A stretch of DNA of 64,000 nucleotides. It comes from Collimonas sp. OK307. GTDB lineage: Bacteria; Pseudomonadota; Gammaproteobacteria; Burkholderiales; Burkholderiaceae_D. The position numbers were made by a program, and so were the translations under genes. The stretch covers positions 124,001 to 188,000 of the forward strand of contig NZ_FOQI01000004.1 of assembly GCF_900113705.1 (NCBI RefSeq), in the 5' to 3' direction. Positions 42,371 to 51,577 of this stretch are shown here, piece after piece; the stretch's first letter is position 1, and every line of letters starts with the position of its first letter. The notes beneath the pieces are model-generated. The model was given only the letters and a program-made list of their open reading frames with translations. It searched no databases and was not told where the DNA came from.

Positions 42371-42403
42371 AAAAAAAGCCCGAGAGCTTTCGCTAATCGG
42401 GCT
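42371..42403 (-). terminator. Intrinsic terminator within the metX leader
   Basis: On the minus strand AGCCCGA and TCGGGCT pair around an inner AGC-GAAA-GCT hairpin and are followed by seven T. It is 27 bp upstream of the metX start and downstream of the SAM-II-like element, so it can act as the expression platform. Confidence 0.75.
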
Positions 42404-42429
42404 AAATTCTGGGCTTGTACTTCAAGCTC

Positions 42430-42524
42430 GCTTTAGCCGTATTTATTTAGCATCGCCTGATCCTGGGATCTGGTGATGCCGCGCGCCCGCAAGCTGAGGT
42501 GGTGAAACCATTCAAATCGGCGCG
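42430..42524 (-). promoter_or_regulatory. SAM-II-like riboswitch upstream of metX
   Basis: Read on the minus strand, CGCGCC (42524-42519) pairs with GGCGCG (42487-42482) as P1. The loop has GATTTG next to the 5' arm, a TGGT-ttc-ACCA mini-hairpin, and GCTTGC before the 3' arm, the order known for SAM-II. The 3' part TAAATAAATACGGCTAAAG resembles the SAM-II tail. Between them is an extra hairpin (GCATC/GATGC with inner GATCC/GGATC, 42450-42479). The usual CUUG/CAAG pseudoknot pairing is not obvious, so this may be a variant. Confidence 0.55.
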
Positions 42525-42582
42525 ATAGCTCAAGAATAACCAAGTCGGGGCCTGGCGTCAAACTAGAACTTCAGGACAGTGA

Positions 42583-44337
42583 TTATGCCGGCATGCGCAT
42601 CTGGCTGACTGCCGCAGCAATCGCGCTCGGCTCGGTATTACGCAGGATTTTTTTGGTTTGCAGCATCAGATTGTCCAGATCGCTATTCAACACTTCCTGT
42701 TTCACCGCCAGCAACTGCGCCGGATGCATTGAAAACTCCAGCAAACCCATGCCCAGCAACAAACGCGTGAATTTGACATCGCCTGCCATTTCGCCGCATA
42801 CCGACACCGGGATCCCGGCTTTTCGGCCTAATGCAATCACGGTTGACAACAAAAACAAGACTGCCGGGTGCAGCGGGTTATACAGATGCGCGACTTCATG
42901 GTCGACACGGTCGATCGCCAGCGTGTACTGGATAAGGTCGTTGGTGCCGATAGACAGGAAATCCATGCGTTTGATAAACATCGGCAACGCCAGAGCTGCT
43001 GCCGGGATTTCGATCATGGCGCCGATCTGGATGGTTTCGTCGAAAGCAGTGCCTTCATCGCGCAATTGCTGCTTGGCTTGCTCGATGATTGCCAAGGTTT
43101 GATCGATTTCAAAGGCATGTGCCAGCATCGGAATCAGCAGTTTCACCTTCCCCAGGGCGGAGGCACGCAAAATTGCCCGCAATTGCGTCAGGAACAGTTG
43201 CGGTTCTGCCAGGCAGTATCTAATCGCGCGCAAACCCAGCGCCGGGTTCAGCGCGGTCTGTTCCTCTATGTTGATCGGTTTGTCGGCGCCGACATCCAAT
43301 GTCCGGATAGTCACCGGCCGCCCCTTCATTGCCATCACCGCCTGCCGATACGATTCGAACTGCTCATCCTCGGTCGGCAGCTCATGTTGCGGGCCGATCC
43401 GGCCCATGAACAGGAATTCCGAGCGGAATAGCCCCACTCCGCTGGCGCCGGCATCCATCGCCGCCGCACAGTCGCTAGGCAGTTCAATGTTGGCCAGCAA
43501 GGTGATCTCGGTACCGTCCAGGGTAACCGCGCGGGTCTTCTTGATCTTGCCTAGCTTCCTGCGTGCACGCAGCAGATGCGCCTGCCGCTCCCGATATTGC
43601 TTAAGTATTACCGTTGCCGGATCGACAATCACTACGCCGGCATCGCCGTCGATGATAATCCAGTCATCCTGCTTGATCAGCCGGGAGGCGTTATTCATGC
43701 CGACCGCGGCCGGGATATCCAGGCTGCGCGCCACAATCGCGGTATGCGAGTTCTGGCCGCCGAGATCGGTGACGAAACCGGCGAAGGCGCGGTCACGGAA
43801 TTGCAACATGTCGGCCGGTGAAATGTCATACGCGACCACCACGATATTCCCGAAAGAAGCGCCATCGCCATCAACTTCCGGTAATCGGGTGGCGGTGCCG
43901 GTCAGCACTTTCAGCAGACGCTCGCCGACTTGCAGCACGTCCATTTTGCGTTCGCGCAGATAGGTATCTTCGATTTCGTCGAACTGCGCCGACAACTCGT
44001 CGATCTGGGTCACCAGCGCCCACTCGGCGTTATATTGGCGGTGACGGATGATATCGAGCGACATCTCAGCCAGCATCGGGTCCGACAGGATCAGCAGATG
44101 GACATCTACAAAAGCGCCTAGTTCGGGCGGGGATTCTTTGGGTAAATCGCTGCGGATAGTCTGCAGTTCGGTGCGTACCTTGGTTACCGCGTTTTGCAAG
44201 CGCTGGACTTCTGCTTCGACCTCGGCTTCGCCGATCAGGTAGTGTTTGACGTCCATTGCCGCCGGCGCCAGCAAATGGGCGCGGCCGATCGCGATGCCGC
44301 GCGAAACCGGAATGCCATGTAAGGTAAAGGATGCCAT
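42583..44337 (-). CDS. ptsI: Phosphoenolpyruvate-protein phosphotransferase (PTS enzyme I)
   Basis: Enzyme I takes phosphate from PEP and passes it to HPr. From the ATG ending at 44337 it has 584 residues, MASFTLHGIPVSRGIAIGRA at the start. The active-site His is in LGGQNSHTAIVARSL (about residue 190), and the PEP-binding signatures SGVGLFRSEFLFMGR and DFLSIGTNDLIQYTLAIDR are present. It is downstream of an EIIA(Man)-type gene and ptsH; no sugar permease is nearby, so the chain is probably regulatory. Confidence 0.96.
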   Translation of the reverse strand: MASFTLHGIPVSRGIAIGRAHLLAPAAMDVKHYLIGEAEVEAEVQRLQNAVTKVRTELQTIRSDLPKESPPELGAFVDVHLLILSDPMLAEMSLDIIRHRQYNAEWALVTQIDELSAQFDEIEDTYLRERKMDVLQVGERLLKVLTGTATRLPEVDGDGASFGNIVVVAYDISPADMLQFRDRAFAGFVTDLGGQNSHTAIVARSLDIPAAVGMNNASRLIKQDDWIIIDGDAGVVIVDPATVILKQYRERQAHLLRARRKLGKIKKTRAVTLDGTEITLLANIELPSDCAAAMDAGASGVGLFRSEFLFMGRIGPQHELPTEDEQFESYRQAVMAMKGRPVTIRTLDVGADKPINIEEQTALNPALGLRAIRYCLAEPQLFLTQLRAILRASALGKVKLLIPMLAHAFEIDQTLAIIEQAKQQLRDEGTAFDETIQIGAMIEIPAAALALPMFIKRMDFLSIGTNDLIQYTLAIDRVDHEVAHLYNPLHPAVLFLLSTVIALGRKAGIPVSVCGEMAGDVKFTRLLLGMGLLEFSMHPAQLLAVKQEVLNSDLDNLMLQTKKILRNTEPSAIAAAVSQMRMPA

Positions 44338-44478
44338 CTGGTCAGCCCGCTGAAAAGAATATGATTTTATCAATTGCGAGACAGAGTTTCAGCGCCGCGA
44401 AGCCATTCAGGCGGGCTAGCGGCAATACTCCATCTCCAAGGCAACCGGGCTCGAAACTGTCGAAGGGCGCTTAGGTGT

Positions 44479-44553
44479 GGGCCGTGTCACTTCGGGCCGT
44501 GTCACTTCGGGCCGTGTCACTTCGGACCGTTTCACTGCCAGCCGTTTTACTCA
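44479..44553 (-). repeat. Tandem 15-bp repeat after ptsH
   Basis: GGGCCGTGTCACTTC occurs three times exactly (44479-44493, 44494-44508, 44509-44523), followed by two degraded units (44524-44538, 44539-44553). The last unit overlaps the ptsH stop codon. The repeat lies in the roughly 200-bp ptsH-ptsI gap and has no hairpin of its own; it may vary by slippage. Confidence 0.85.
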
Positions 44554-44816
44554 CCTTCGCCAAACTTATCTTGAATCAGCTGATATAAGGCATCAAAGCA
44601 GTTTTTCTCATCCTCGCCGTCGGCTTCCAGCAATATCGTGCTGCCCTTGCCTGCTGCCAGCATCATCACGCCCATGATCGACTTGGCGTTGACGCGACGC
44701 TTGTTGCGGGTCATCCAGACTTCACATTTGAATTTGCTTGCCAGTTGCGTAAATTTGGCTGACGCGCGAGCGTGCAAGCCGAGTTTGTTGATGATTTCGA
44801 TTTCTTGTTGAATCAT
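44547..44816 (-). CDS. ptsH: HPr phosphocarrier protein
   Basis: HPr receives phosphate from enzyme I on a histidine and gives it to EIIA proteins. The 89-residue protein has INKLGLHARASAKFTQLASK with the active His, and KSIMGVMMLAAGKGS, which carries the regulatory Ser region. It lies between the EIIA(Man)-type gene and ptsI. A 15-bp tandem repeat begins at its stop codon. Confidence 0.97.
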   Translation of the reverse strand: MIQQEIEIINKLGLHARASAKFTQLASKFKCEVWMTRNKRRVNAKSIMGVMMLAAGKGSTILLEADGEDEKNCFDALYQLIQDKFGEGE

Positions 44817-44858
44817 TTGTCTTTTATCTAATATTTGATTTATTGAAAGACTTGGCTA

Positions 44859-45263
44859 TCAGTGCGCCAACCGTACCCGGTTATCAACCCGCACCGCACC
44901 GCCCTGACCGCCGGCCAACGCCATTTCAGTCACCACATCAAGAGTATCGTTACGATAGGTCAAGGCGCGTAACAGCATCGGCAAACTGATGCCGGCAATC
45001 ACCTGAGTCTGGCTGCCAGTGCAAAACGGCAGCGTACAGTTGGACGGCGTGCCGCCCATGACGTCAGTGATCACCAACACCCCGGAACCATCGTCCAGCC
45101 GCGCCGCAGCCTGTTTTGCCAATTTTTGCACTTCAATCGGATTCTGGTCGGCGATCACGTCGATCGCTTCGAGTCGCTCCGGCGTCTGGCGAAACACGTG
45201 AGAGGCGGCTGCGATGAATGCCTGGCCCAACGGGGCGTGGGTTAAAAGAAGAATGCCAATCAT
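44859..45263 (-). CDS. PTS EIIA component, mannose (Man) family
   Basis: The 134-residue protein is a free-standing EIIA(Man) domain: IGILLLTHAPLGQAFIAAAS carries the phosphorylated His near residue 9, and DVMGGTPSNCTLPFC is the family signature. In Burkholderiales it forms, with HPr and EI, a short PTS without sugar permeases, thought to regulate carbon storage. The gene is 42 bp upstream of ptsH on the same strand. Confidence 0.92.
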   Translation of the reverse strand: MIGILLLTHAPLGQAFIAAASHVFRQTPERLEAIDVIADQNPIEVQKLAKQAAARLDDGSGVLVITDVMGGTPSNCTLPFCTGSQTQVIAGISLPMLLRALTYRNDTLDVVTEMALAGGQGGAVRVDNRVRLAH

Positions 45264-45398
45264 AGTTTCAATCTCAAATCCTGCTTGCGGATTTGTCCGG
45301 GGTTTATATATTTATAACGGTTTTACAACAACGACCATCCTGTTTCGCGACTTTTACCGTGGCGATCAGGACAACATAAATCGATTACTACAGCGCGA

Positions 45399-46340
45399 TT
45401 ACTGCAGCGCCGCTTCCAGCGCATTAATGAACATCTCGGCAACATCAAAACCGGTTTGCTGCTTAATTTCCTGGAAGCAAGTCGGGCTAGTCACATTCAC
45501 TTCCGTCAGATAATCACCAATTACATCTAATCCTACCAGTAACAGGCCACGCTGTAGCAACACCGGTCCAAGTGCTTCGCCGATTTCGCGATCGCGTGCC
45601 GTCAGCGGCTGCGCTACACCGATGCCGCCGGCAGCCAGGTTGCCGCGTACTTCGCTGCCTTGCGGGATCCGCGCCAGCGAAAAAGGCACGACTTTGCCGC
45701 CAATCACCAGCACCCGCTTGTCGCCGGCGACGATCTCGGGAATGAAACGCTGGATCATGATGGTGCGATGACCGTTGTCGGTCAGGGTTTCAATGATCGA
45801 TCCCAGATTCAGGCCGTCTTGCCGGACCCGGAAAATGCCGGTGCCGCCCATGCCGTCGAGTGGTTTCAGGATTACGTCCTGATGCTCTTCGTGAAAAGCA
45901 CGCAAGCGCGCCGCATCGCGCGTCACCAACGTGGGCGAGGTGTATTTGGAGAATTGTGCAATCGCCAGCTTTTCATTGTGGTCGCGGATCGCCTGCGGCT
46001 TGTTGAATACCCGTGCACCCTGTGTTTCCGCCAGTTCCAGCAGATACGTGGTGTAGATGTATTCCATGTCGAAAGGCGGGTCTTTGCGCAGCAGGATCGC
46101 ATCGAACTCCGACAAGAACATGGACGCCGGTGCACTGGCGCGGTACCAGTCCTTATCGTCTCCTGTCAGGCTGACGCGAATCACGTTAGCGGTGACAATC
46201 CCGCTTTCCAGCGCCATGTCTTTTTGCTCGAACGCATAGATGGTATGGCCGCGTTTGACAGCTTCGACCATCATTGCGTAAGTTGAGTCCTTATACGTCT
46301 TGAAGGTATCGAGCGGATCGGCGAGGAAAGCAATTTTCAT
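45399..46340 (-). CDS. gshB: Glutathione synthetase
   Basis: GshB is an ATP-grasp ligase that joins gamma-glutamylcysteine and glycine. The 313-residue protein begins MKIAFLADPLDTFKTYKDST and has the ATP-grasp motifs VILKPLDGMGGTGIFRV, RVLVIGGKVVPFSLARIP and GLDVIGDYLTEVNVTSPT. It follows gshA by 54 bp, so both steps of glutathione synthesis are together. Confidence 0.97.
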   Translation of the reverse strand: MKIAFLADPLDTFKTYKDSTYAMMVEAVKRGHTIYAFEQKDMALESGIVTANVIRVSLTGDDKDWYRASAPASMFLSEFDAILLRKDPPFDMEYIYTTYLLELAETQGARVFNKPQAIRDHNEKLAIAQFSKYTSPTLVTRDAARLRAFHEEHQDVILKPLDGMGGTGIFRVRQDGLNLGSIIETLTDNGHRTIMIQRFIPEIVAGDKRVLVIGGKVVPFSLARIPQGSEVRGNLAAGGIGVAQPLTARDREIGEALGPVLLQRGLLLVGLDVIGDYLTEVNVTSPTCFQEIKQQTGFDVAEMFINALEAALQ

Positions 46341-46394
46341 TTTTGTGGCCCTATGGTTGTCAGGACAGAGTGCTAATCAATAATATTAATAGTA

Positions 46395-47693
46395 TTAATA
46401 TTCTTCCGGATTCGGATCGGTCTTTTCCATCTCCAGCGAGGCCGCCAGCAAACCCAGACGCGCGACCACGCCGTACATGTAAAACCGGTTCGGTGCAGTG
46501 GTGCCGGGTTTGGCCAGCATATCCGGCAACGCATGTTGCTGGGCAAAGGCCAAGGGTACGAAATGGGCGCCCGGCGCGTTCAGGTTTTCGTTGATGCCGC
46601 GTTCTGCATGCACACGGTAAAAACCGCCGACCACATAACGGTCGATCATGTACACCACCGGCTCCGCCACCGCATCATTGATATGTTCGAAAGTATGCAC
46701 GCCTTCCTGGATGATCAGGTCGTGGATTTCGCCGCCGGCTTTGCCCAGCGACAGTTTCTCGCGCTGCTTGCGGCTCAGTTCCTTGATCTGGCTGACATCG
46801 GTCACGCTCATCACGCCCATGCCGTCGGTGCCGGCATCGGCCTTGACGATCACGAACGGTTTTTCCGTGATGCCGTATTCCTTGTATTTCTTGCGTATCT
46901 TTGCCAGCAGCGAGCTGACGCTGGCGGCCAACTTGTCATCGCCGTCGACGGCTTCGAAATCGACCTGATCGACCTTGGCGAAAAACGGATTCAGCATCCA
47001 CGGATCGACATCGACCAGTTTGGAAAATTTCTTGACCACTTCGTCGTAGGCTGCGAAATGGTTGCTCTTGCGGCGCACGGTCCAGCCGGCATGCAGCGGC
47101 GGCAACAGGTTTTGCTCGTTAAGGTTTTCCAGGATCGATGGCGTGCCGGAAGACAAATCGTTATTCAGCAAAATGGTGCAGGGATCGAAATTTTTCAGGC
47201 CCAGGCGACGGCCATTGGCAGAACGTTCCAGCGGCTCCAGCGTGATCGTGCTGCCGTCCGGCAGTTCGATGGTTTGCGGTTCCTTCAGGTTTTCATCAAG
47301 CGAACCAAGCCGGACATGCAGTCCGGTCTGGCGGAAAATCTGCATCAGGCGGGCTACATTTTGCAAATAGAAAGTGTTACGCGTGTTGAGCTCAGGCAAC
47401 AACAACAGATTCTTGGCATCTGGGCAATATTTTTCGATGGCGGCCATCGCCGCCTGTATTGCCAGCGGTAACATCTCTGGCGACAAGTTGCTAAATCCGC
47501 CTGGAAACAGGTTGGTATCAACCGGCGCCAGCTTGAAACCTGAATTACGCAGGTCGACCGAGCAATAGAACGGCGGTGTGTGCTCTTGCCATTCCATACG
47601 GAACCAACGCTCGATGGCAGGCGTGGCCGCGAGAATTTTCTTTTCCAGTTCGAGCAAAGGGCCGTTCAAGGCGGTGACAAGGTGGGGAACCAT
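46395..47693 (-). CDS. gshA: Glutamate--cysteine ligase (proteobacterial GshA type)
   Basis: GshA makes gamma-glutamylcysteine, the first step of glutathione synthesis. The 432-residue protein belongs to the betaproteobacterial GshA class, not the E. coli-type fold length (518). Visible stretches are FRMEWQEHTPPFYCSVDLRN, FAKVDQVDFEAVDGDDKL and FVIVKADAGTDGMGVMSV, an ATP-binding region. It precedes gshB on the same strand. Confidence 0.93.
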   Translation of the reverse strand: MVPHLVTALNGPLLELEKKILAATPAIERWFRMEWQEHTPPFYCSVDLRNSGFKLAPVDTNLFPGGFSNLSPEMLPLAIQAAMAAIEKYCPDAKNLLLLPELNTRNTFYLQNVARLMQIFRQTGLHVRLGSLDENLKEPQTIELPDGSTITLEPLERSANGRRLGLKNFDPCTILLNNDLSSGTPSILENLNEQNLLPPLHAGWTVRRKSNHFAAYDEVVKKFSKLVDVDPWMLNPFFAKVDQVDFEAVDGDDKLAASVSSLLAKIRKKYKEYGITEKPFVIVKADAGTDGMGVMSVTDVSQIKELSRKQREKLSLGKAGGEIHDLIIQEGVHTFEHINDAVAEPVVYMIDRYVVGGFYRVHAERGINENLNAPGAHFVPLAFAQQHALPDMLAKPGTTAPNRFYMYGVVARLGLLAASLEMEKTDPNPEEY

Positions 47694-48048
47694 ATAAAGC
47701 TTTCTTTTTGGGAGCTATGTAGCGTCTGCAACTTGCGCAACTGCCTGTCATGGAATGTACTTTCAGGACTTTCACGACAGGCAAGAGACGCAGATTCTAA
47801 CGGGAAATGCATTGTTTCGCCGGTTACCCGGTGTGATGCCACTAAACATGGCGATCCAACGGCGGGCTCAGCTGCCTGGTAGCGACCCGGCAGCCACCGG
47901 GTATACGAGCCAAGTTTACATCGGGTCAGTTGCGAATTTTTAAAGTCCCGAAAAACAAAAAAGCGCTATTACGCGCCTTTTTAACAATGCCATATTGATA
48001 TCGAATCAAACGCAAGAAGCGGCAAGAATCACCAATATTCAGCAATAT
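47694..48048. other. Intergenic region gshA/GNAT gene
   Basis: There is no supported gene in this 355-bp stretch. It should hold the gshA promoter. A hairpin at about 47955-47983 (GCGC-tattac-GCGC flanked by A- and T-runs) is the terminator of the acetyltransferase gene on the minus strand. Frames crossing the region are short and lack similarity. Confidence 0.6.
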
Positions 48049-48597
48049 TCAAATCCGCTTGTACATGAAACTGGTATCGGCCAACTTACCGGTCGTCGAA
48101 CGGGCATAGGCGGGAATGATGCCGGCCAATTCGAACCCAAGCGAGCCGTACAAGGATTCTGCGGCATCGCCGGTACGCGTATCCAGAACCAGCAAAGAAC
48201 GGCCGTCGGCGCGCGCGATTGCCTCAGCCCGCTGCATCAATATCCGCGCAACGCCTTTGCGCCGGACGTCCGGGTGTACCAGCAGTTTTGAAATTTCGGC
48301 GCGATGACGACCATTGGCCGGCGCCGCCAGCACCAGCTGCACGGTGCCGACGATCTGGCCGGCGAAGCGCGCCACCAGCAGGCGACGACCGCCGCTCACC
48401 AGTGAGCCGCTGACACCGTACCAGAAGGAAAATGCATCTTCCGTATCCGGCTTATCCAAAAAGCCGACACTGGCGCCCTGCTCAACGCAAGCCATCAGAA
48501 TCTCGGCCAGCGGGCCTACTACCTGATCGAACTGATCCGCCCTGACGTCTTCGACCGTGCATGTGGTCAAGCGTTGCGGAGTGATGGTCGGGTCCAA
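48049..48597 (-). CDS. GNAT family N-acetyltransferase
   Basis: The 182-residue protein has the acetyl-CoA binding motif VHPDVRRKGVARILMQRAEA (about residue 108) with the preceding RAEISKLL strand, and the C-terminal LYGSLGFELAGIIPAYA, which makes it a small GNAT enzyme. Its substrate is unknown. The gene is followed by an A/T-flanked hairpin at 47955-47983. Confidence 0.9.
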   Translation of the reverse strand: MDPTITPQRLTTCTVEDVRADQFDQVVGPLAEILMACVEQGASVGFLDKPDTEDAFSFWYGVSGSLVSGGRRLLVARFAGQIVGTVQLVLAAPANGRHRAEISKLLVHPDVRRKGVARILMQRAEAIARADGRSLLVLDTRTGDAAESLYGSLGFELAGIIPAYARSTTGKLADTSFMYKRI

Positions 48598-48723
48598 ACT
48601 GAAATCTCCTGAAACGGATGTGGCAGAAAACGAAAATCCCGGGCCATCGATAACGACCCGGGATTACGTGGAACGTCGCACCGGATAGCCTTGCTGCGGC
48701 TATCCGGCGCCTGTCGGTAAAAC

Positions 48724-50268
48724 TTAATCGTGATAAGCAGATTCGCCATGGCTGGAGATGTCCAGGCCTTCGCGCTCTTCTTCTTCCGTAACACGCAAAC
48801 CCATGACGATGTCGACCAGTTTGAATGCGATCAGCGAAACCACGCCGGACCAGATCAAGGTCGTCAGCACGCCTTCAAACTGAATCCACAGTTGGCCAGG
48901 GATCGAGTAGTCAGGAGCCACGGCATTGGCGACGTAGTCATAGATACCGGTGCCGCCCAGGCTAGGTGCAGCGAACACGCCAGTCAGCAACGCCCCCATG
49001 ATACCGCCGACGCCATGCACGCCGAACACGTCCAGCGCATCGTCCGCACCCAGCAATTTCTTCAGGCCGGTAACACCCCACAGGCAGACGAAGCCAGCCA
49101 GCAAGCCCATGATCAAGGCGCCCATCGGGCCGACAAAACCGGCTGCAGGAGTAATCGCCACCAGACCGGCAACAGCACCGGAAGCGCCACCCAGCATGGA
49201 AGGCTTACCTTTACCGATCCATTCACCGGCGCTCCAGCTCAGTACAGCAGCAGCAGTCGCTAACAATGTATTGATGAATGCGAGTGCGGCGCTGCCGTTA
49301 GCTTCCAGGGCGGAGCCGGCGTTGAAGCCGAACCAGCCGAACCACAGCAGCGATGCGCCGACCATGGTCAGGGTCAGGCTATGCGGCTTGAACGCTTCCT
49401 TGCCGTAGCCGACACGCTTGCCGATGACATACGAACCAACCAGGCCAGCGATAGCAGCGTTGATATGCACCACGGTGCCGCCGGCGAAATCCAGCGCGCC
49501 CTTTTGGAACAGCCAGCCGCTTGCAGCAGTCACTTTTTCGGCGGCGGCAGCATCGGTAAAGCCGTCAGGACCAGGCCAGAACCAGACCATATGCGCCATC
49601 GGCAGGTAGGCGAAAGTGAACCACAACACGGTGAATACCAGGATCGCGGAGAACTTGGCGCGCTCGGCGAAAGCACCGATGATCAGGGCACAGGTAATCG
49701 CAGCAAATGCGCCTTGGAACACTACGTAGGCAAACTCAGGCACTACCACGCCCTTGCTGAAAGTGGCCGCGACCGAATCCGGTGTCATGCCATGCAAGAA
49801 CAGGCGGCTGAAACCACCGAAGAACGCATTGCCTTCCGTGAACGCGATACTGTAACCGTAGAGTATCCACAGCACGATGATCAGCGAGAATACAGTGAAA
49901 CACTGCATCAGCACCGACAGCATGTTTTTGCTGCGCACCAGGCCGCCGTAGAACAAACCGAGGCCAGGTAAAGTCATCAAGATCACGAACGCGGTACACA
50001 CCAGCAGCCAGGCGGTGTCGCCCTTGTTCGGCACCAGTGCAGCAGGTGCTGCTGCAGCTGGAGCACTGGCAGCGGCAGCAGCAGGAGCTGCAGCTGGTGC
50101 AGCAACCGCTGGTGCAGCCGGAGCCGGTGCAGCAGCTGAAGCATCTGCACTGGCCGACGTTGCTACGCTGGCGCTGGCAGACGCCTCGTCGGCGGCTGAT
50201 GCCGGCAACATCGAAGTTGCCGCGATCAGCGCACAAGCCGCTAAAATCGTAGTAAGCATTCTGTTCAT
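48724..50268 (-). CDS. amtB: Ammonium transporter AmtB with Ala/Pro-rich N-terminal extension
   Basis: AmtB is a trimeric membrane channel for ammonium. From the ATG ending at 50268 it has 514 residues: a signal peptide, about 70 residues of Ala, Ser and Pro low-complexity sequence, then eleven membrane segments with DTAWLLVCTAFVILMTLPGL, MAHMVWFWPGPDG, GGTVVHINAAIAGLVG and FGVHGVGGIMGALLTG (pore histidines). The Ala-rich region looks like a periplasmic linker and is unusual in length. It is co-transcribed with glnK, 13 bp upstream, which gates it. Confidence 0.95.
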   Translation of the reverse strand: MNRMLTTILAACALIAATSMLPASAADEASASASVATSASADASAAAPAPAAPAVAAPAAAPAAAAASAPAAAAPAALVPNKGDTAWLLVCTAFVILMTLPGLGLFYGGLVRSKNMLSVLMQCFTVFSLIIVLWILYGYSIAFTEGNAFFGGFSRLFLHGMTPDSVAATFSKGVVVPEFAYVVFQGAFAAITCALIIGAFAERAKFSAILVFTVLWFTFAYLPMAHMVWFWPGPDGFTDAAAAEKVTAASGWLFQKGALDFAGGTVVHINAAIAGLVGSYVIGKRVGYGKEAFKPHSLTLTMVGASLLWFGWFGFNAGSALEANGSAALAFINTLLATAAAVLSWSAGEWIGKGKPSMLGGASGAVAGLVAITPAAGFVGPMGALIMGLLAGFVCLWGVTGLKKLLGADDALDVFGVHGVGGIMGALLTGVFAAPSLGGTGIYDYVANAVAPDYSIPGQLWIQFEGVLTTLIWSGVVSLIAFKLVDIVMGLRVTEEEEREGLDISSHGESAYHD

Positions 50269-50281
50269 TTTTTTTATCCCC

Positions 50282-50671
<390 letters not shown>

Positions 50672-50708
50672 CTAGCTTGCCGCCGTGGATACTGCTGTTT
50701 TGTGTCGA

Positions 50709-51497
50709 TTAGAAGGTCTTCGCTACAGAAAACACTACGCCGTTGCGACCCAGGTTCTTGCCGCTCGGGCTAACGTACGCACCATCCTTGGCATCGGTGC
50801 CGACATAAGCCAGCCCCAACGTGATGCCTGCGAGCTGATCAAAGGTCTTGGTGGCGCCGATTTTCCAGTCGGTGTAACTGGCAAAACTGGTGTTCTCCAC
50901 TGTTTGGTGGCCGAGATGCAGCCCGAGCGTGACGCCTGCACCGACATCGATATTAGCGCCGGCATCGTAGTAAGCGCTGTTCTTGCTGTTGACGGTACCG
51001 AACAGGTTGGTCATCGCATGCGAATATTTGAAATAGGCCGGGCCGTAGCCGATCTGACCGTACAGCTCGAAAGTATTGGCGTTTCTGCCGATCTGGCTGT
51101 AGTTGTTGGTTGGGTAGTAGTAGTACAGACCGCCCACGTCATACGTGAAACCGCCAGGCAGATCGCCGCGTTTGCCGCCGTAGATATCCCACTCCACCGG
51201 ACCCTTGCCGCCGGTGCCGGTATTGGCGCTGTCGACCGCATCCTTGATCCACTTAATGTTGGACAACCAGGTTCCTGCATACAGGCCGGTCGGATTATTG
51301 GTGTAGTCCGCGCCACCTTGCACTGCGGGGTCGAAACGCGTTTGCGAGATACCGCGGAAGCGATAGTCGTTGACGGCGCCGATGTTGTAACTGATTTCGT
51401 TATCCGGCTTGGCTTCTTCGGGCTTGGCATCTTCTGCATAGGCCAGGCTTGCTGTAAAACATGAGGCTATTGCTGCGGCTAGAATCAGCTTTTTCAT
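50709..51497 (-). CDS. nlmA: TorF/NlmA-like outer-membrane or periplasmic protein of the glnK-amtB operon
   Basis: From the ATG ending at 51497 the 262-residue protein has a signal peptide (MKKLILAAAIASCFTASLAYA) and the TorF-type beta-strand pattern (YNIGAVNDYRFRGISQTRFD; GGVYYY-like strands; FSVAKTF at the end, a C-terminal Phe typical of outer-membrane proteins). In Herbaspirillum an analogous gene, nlmA, heads nlmA-glnK-amtB and is nitrogen-controlled. A role in ammonium passage is inferred. A sigma54-type promoter lies about 64 bp upstream. Confidence 0.8.
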   Translation of the reverse strand: MKKLILAAAIASCFTASLAYAEDAKPEEAKPDNEISYNIGAVNDYRFRGISQTRFDPAVQGGADYTNNPTGLYAGTWLSNIKWIKDAVDSANTGTGGKGPVEWDIYGGKRGDLPGGFTYDVGGLYYYYPTNNYSQIGRNANTFELYGQIGYGPAYFKYSHAMTNLFGTVNSKNSAYYDAGANIDVGAGVTLGLHLGHQTVENTSFASYTDWKIGATKTFDQLAGITLGLAYVGTDAKDGAYVSPSGKNLGRNGVVFSVAKTF

Positions 51498-51560
51498 GGT
51501 TGTCCCTATTGGTATGTTGAAATGAAAAACTGCAAAATCACTACTCTTCAAGCTTTCCAT

Positions 51561-51577
51561 AGCAGAACCCATGCCAA
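51561..51577 (-). promoter_or_regulatory. Sigma54-type promoter of nlmA-glnK-amtB
   Basis: On the minus strand TGGCATGGGTTCTGCT has GG and GC ten bases apart, the -24/-12 spacing of sigma54 promoters. Upstream, TGCACCA (51704-51710) and TTGGTGCG (51742-51749) are NtrC-like half-sites, though spaced about 31 bp apart rather than the usual close pair. The operon content makes nitrogen control likely. Confidence 0.6.

Noticed and set aside
44479-44553. Possible CRISPR-like array
   Set aside because: Units are 15 bp, directly adjacent without spacers, and no cas genes are present; this is a simple tandem repeat.
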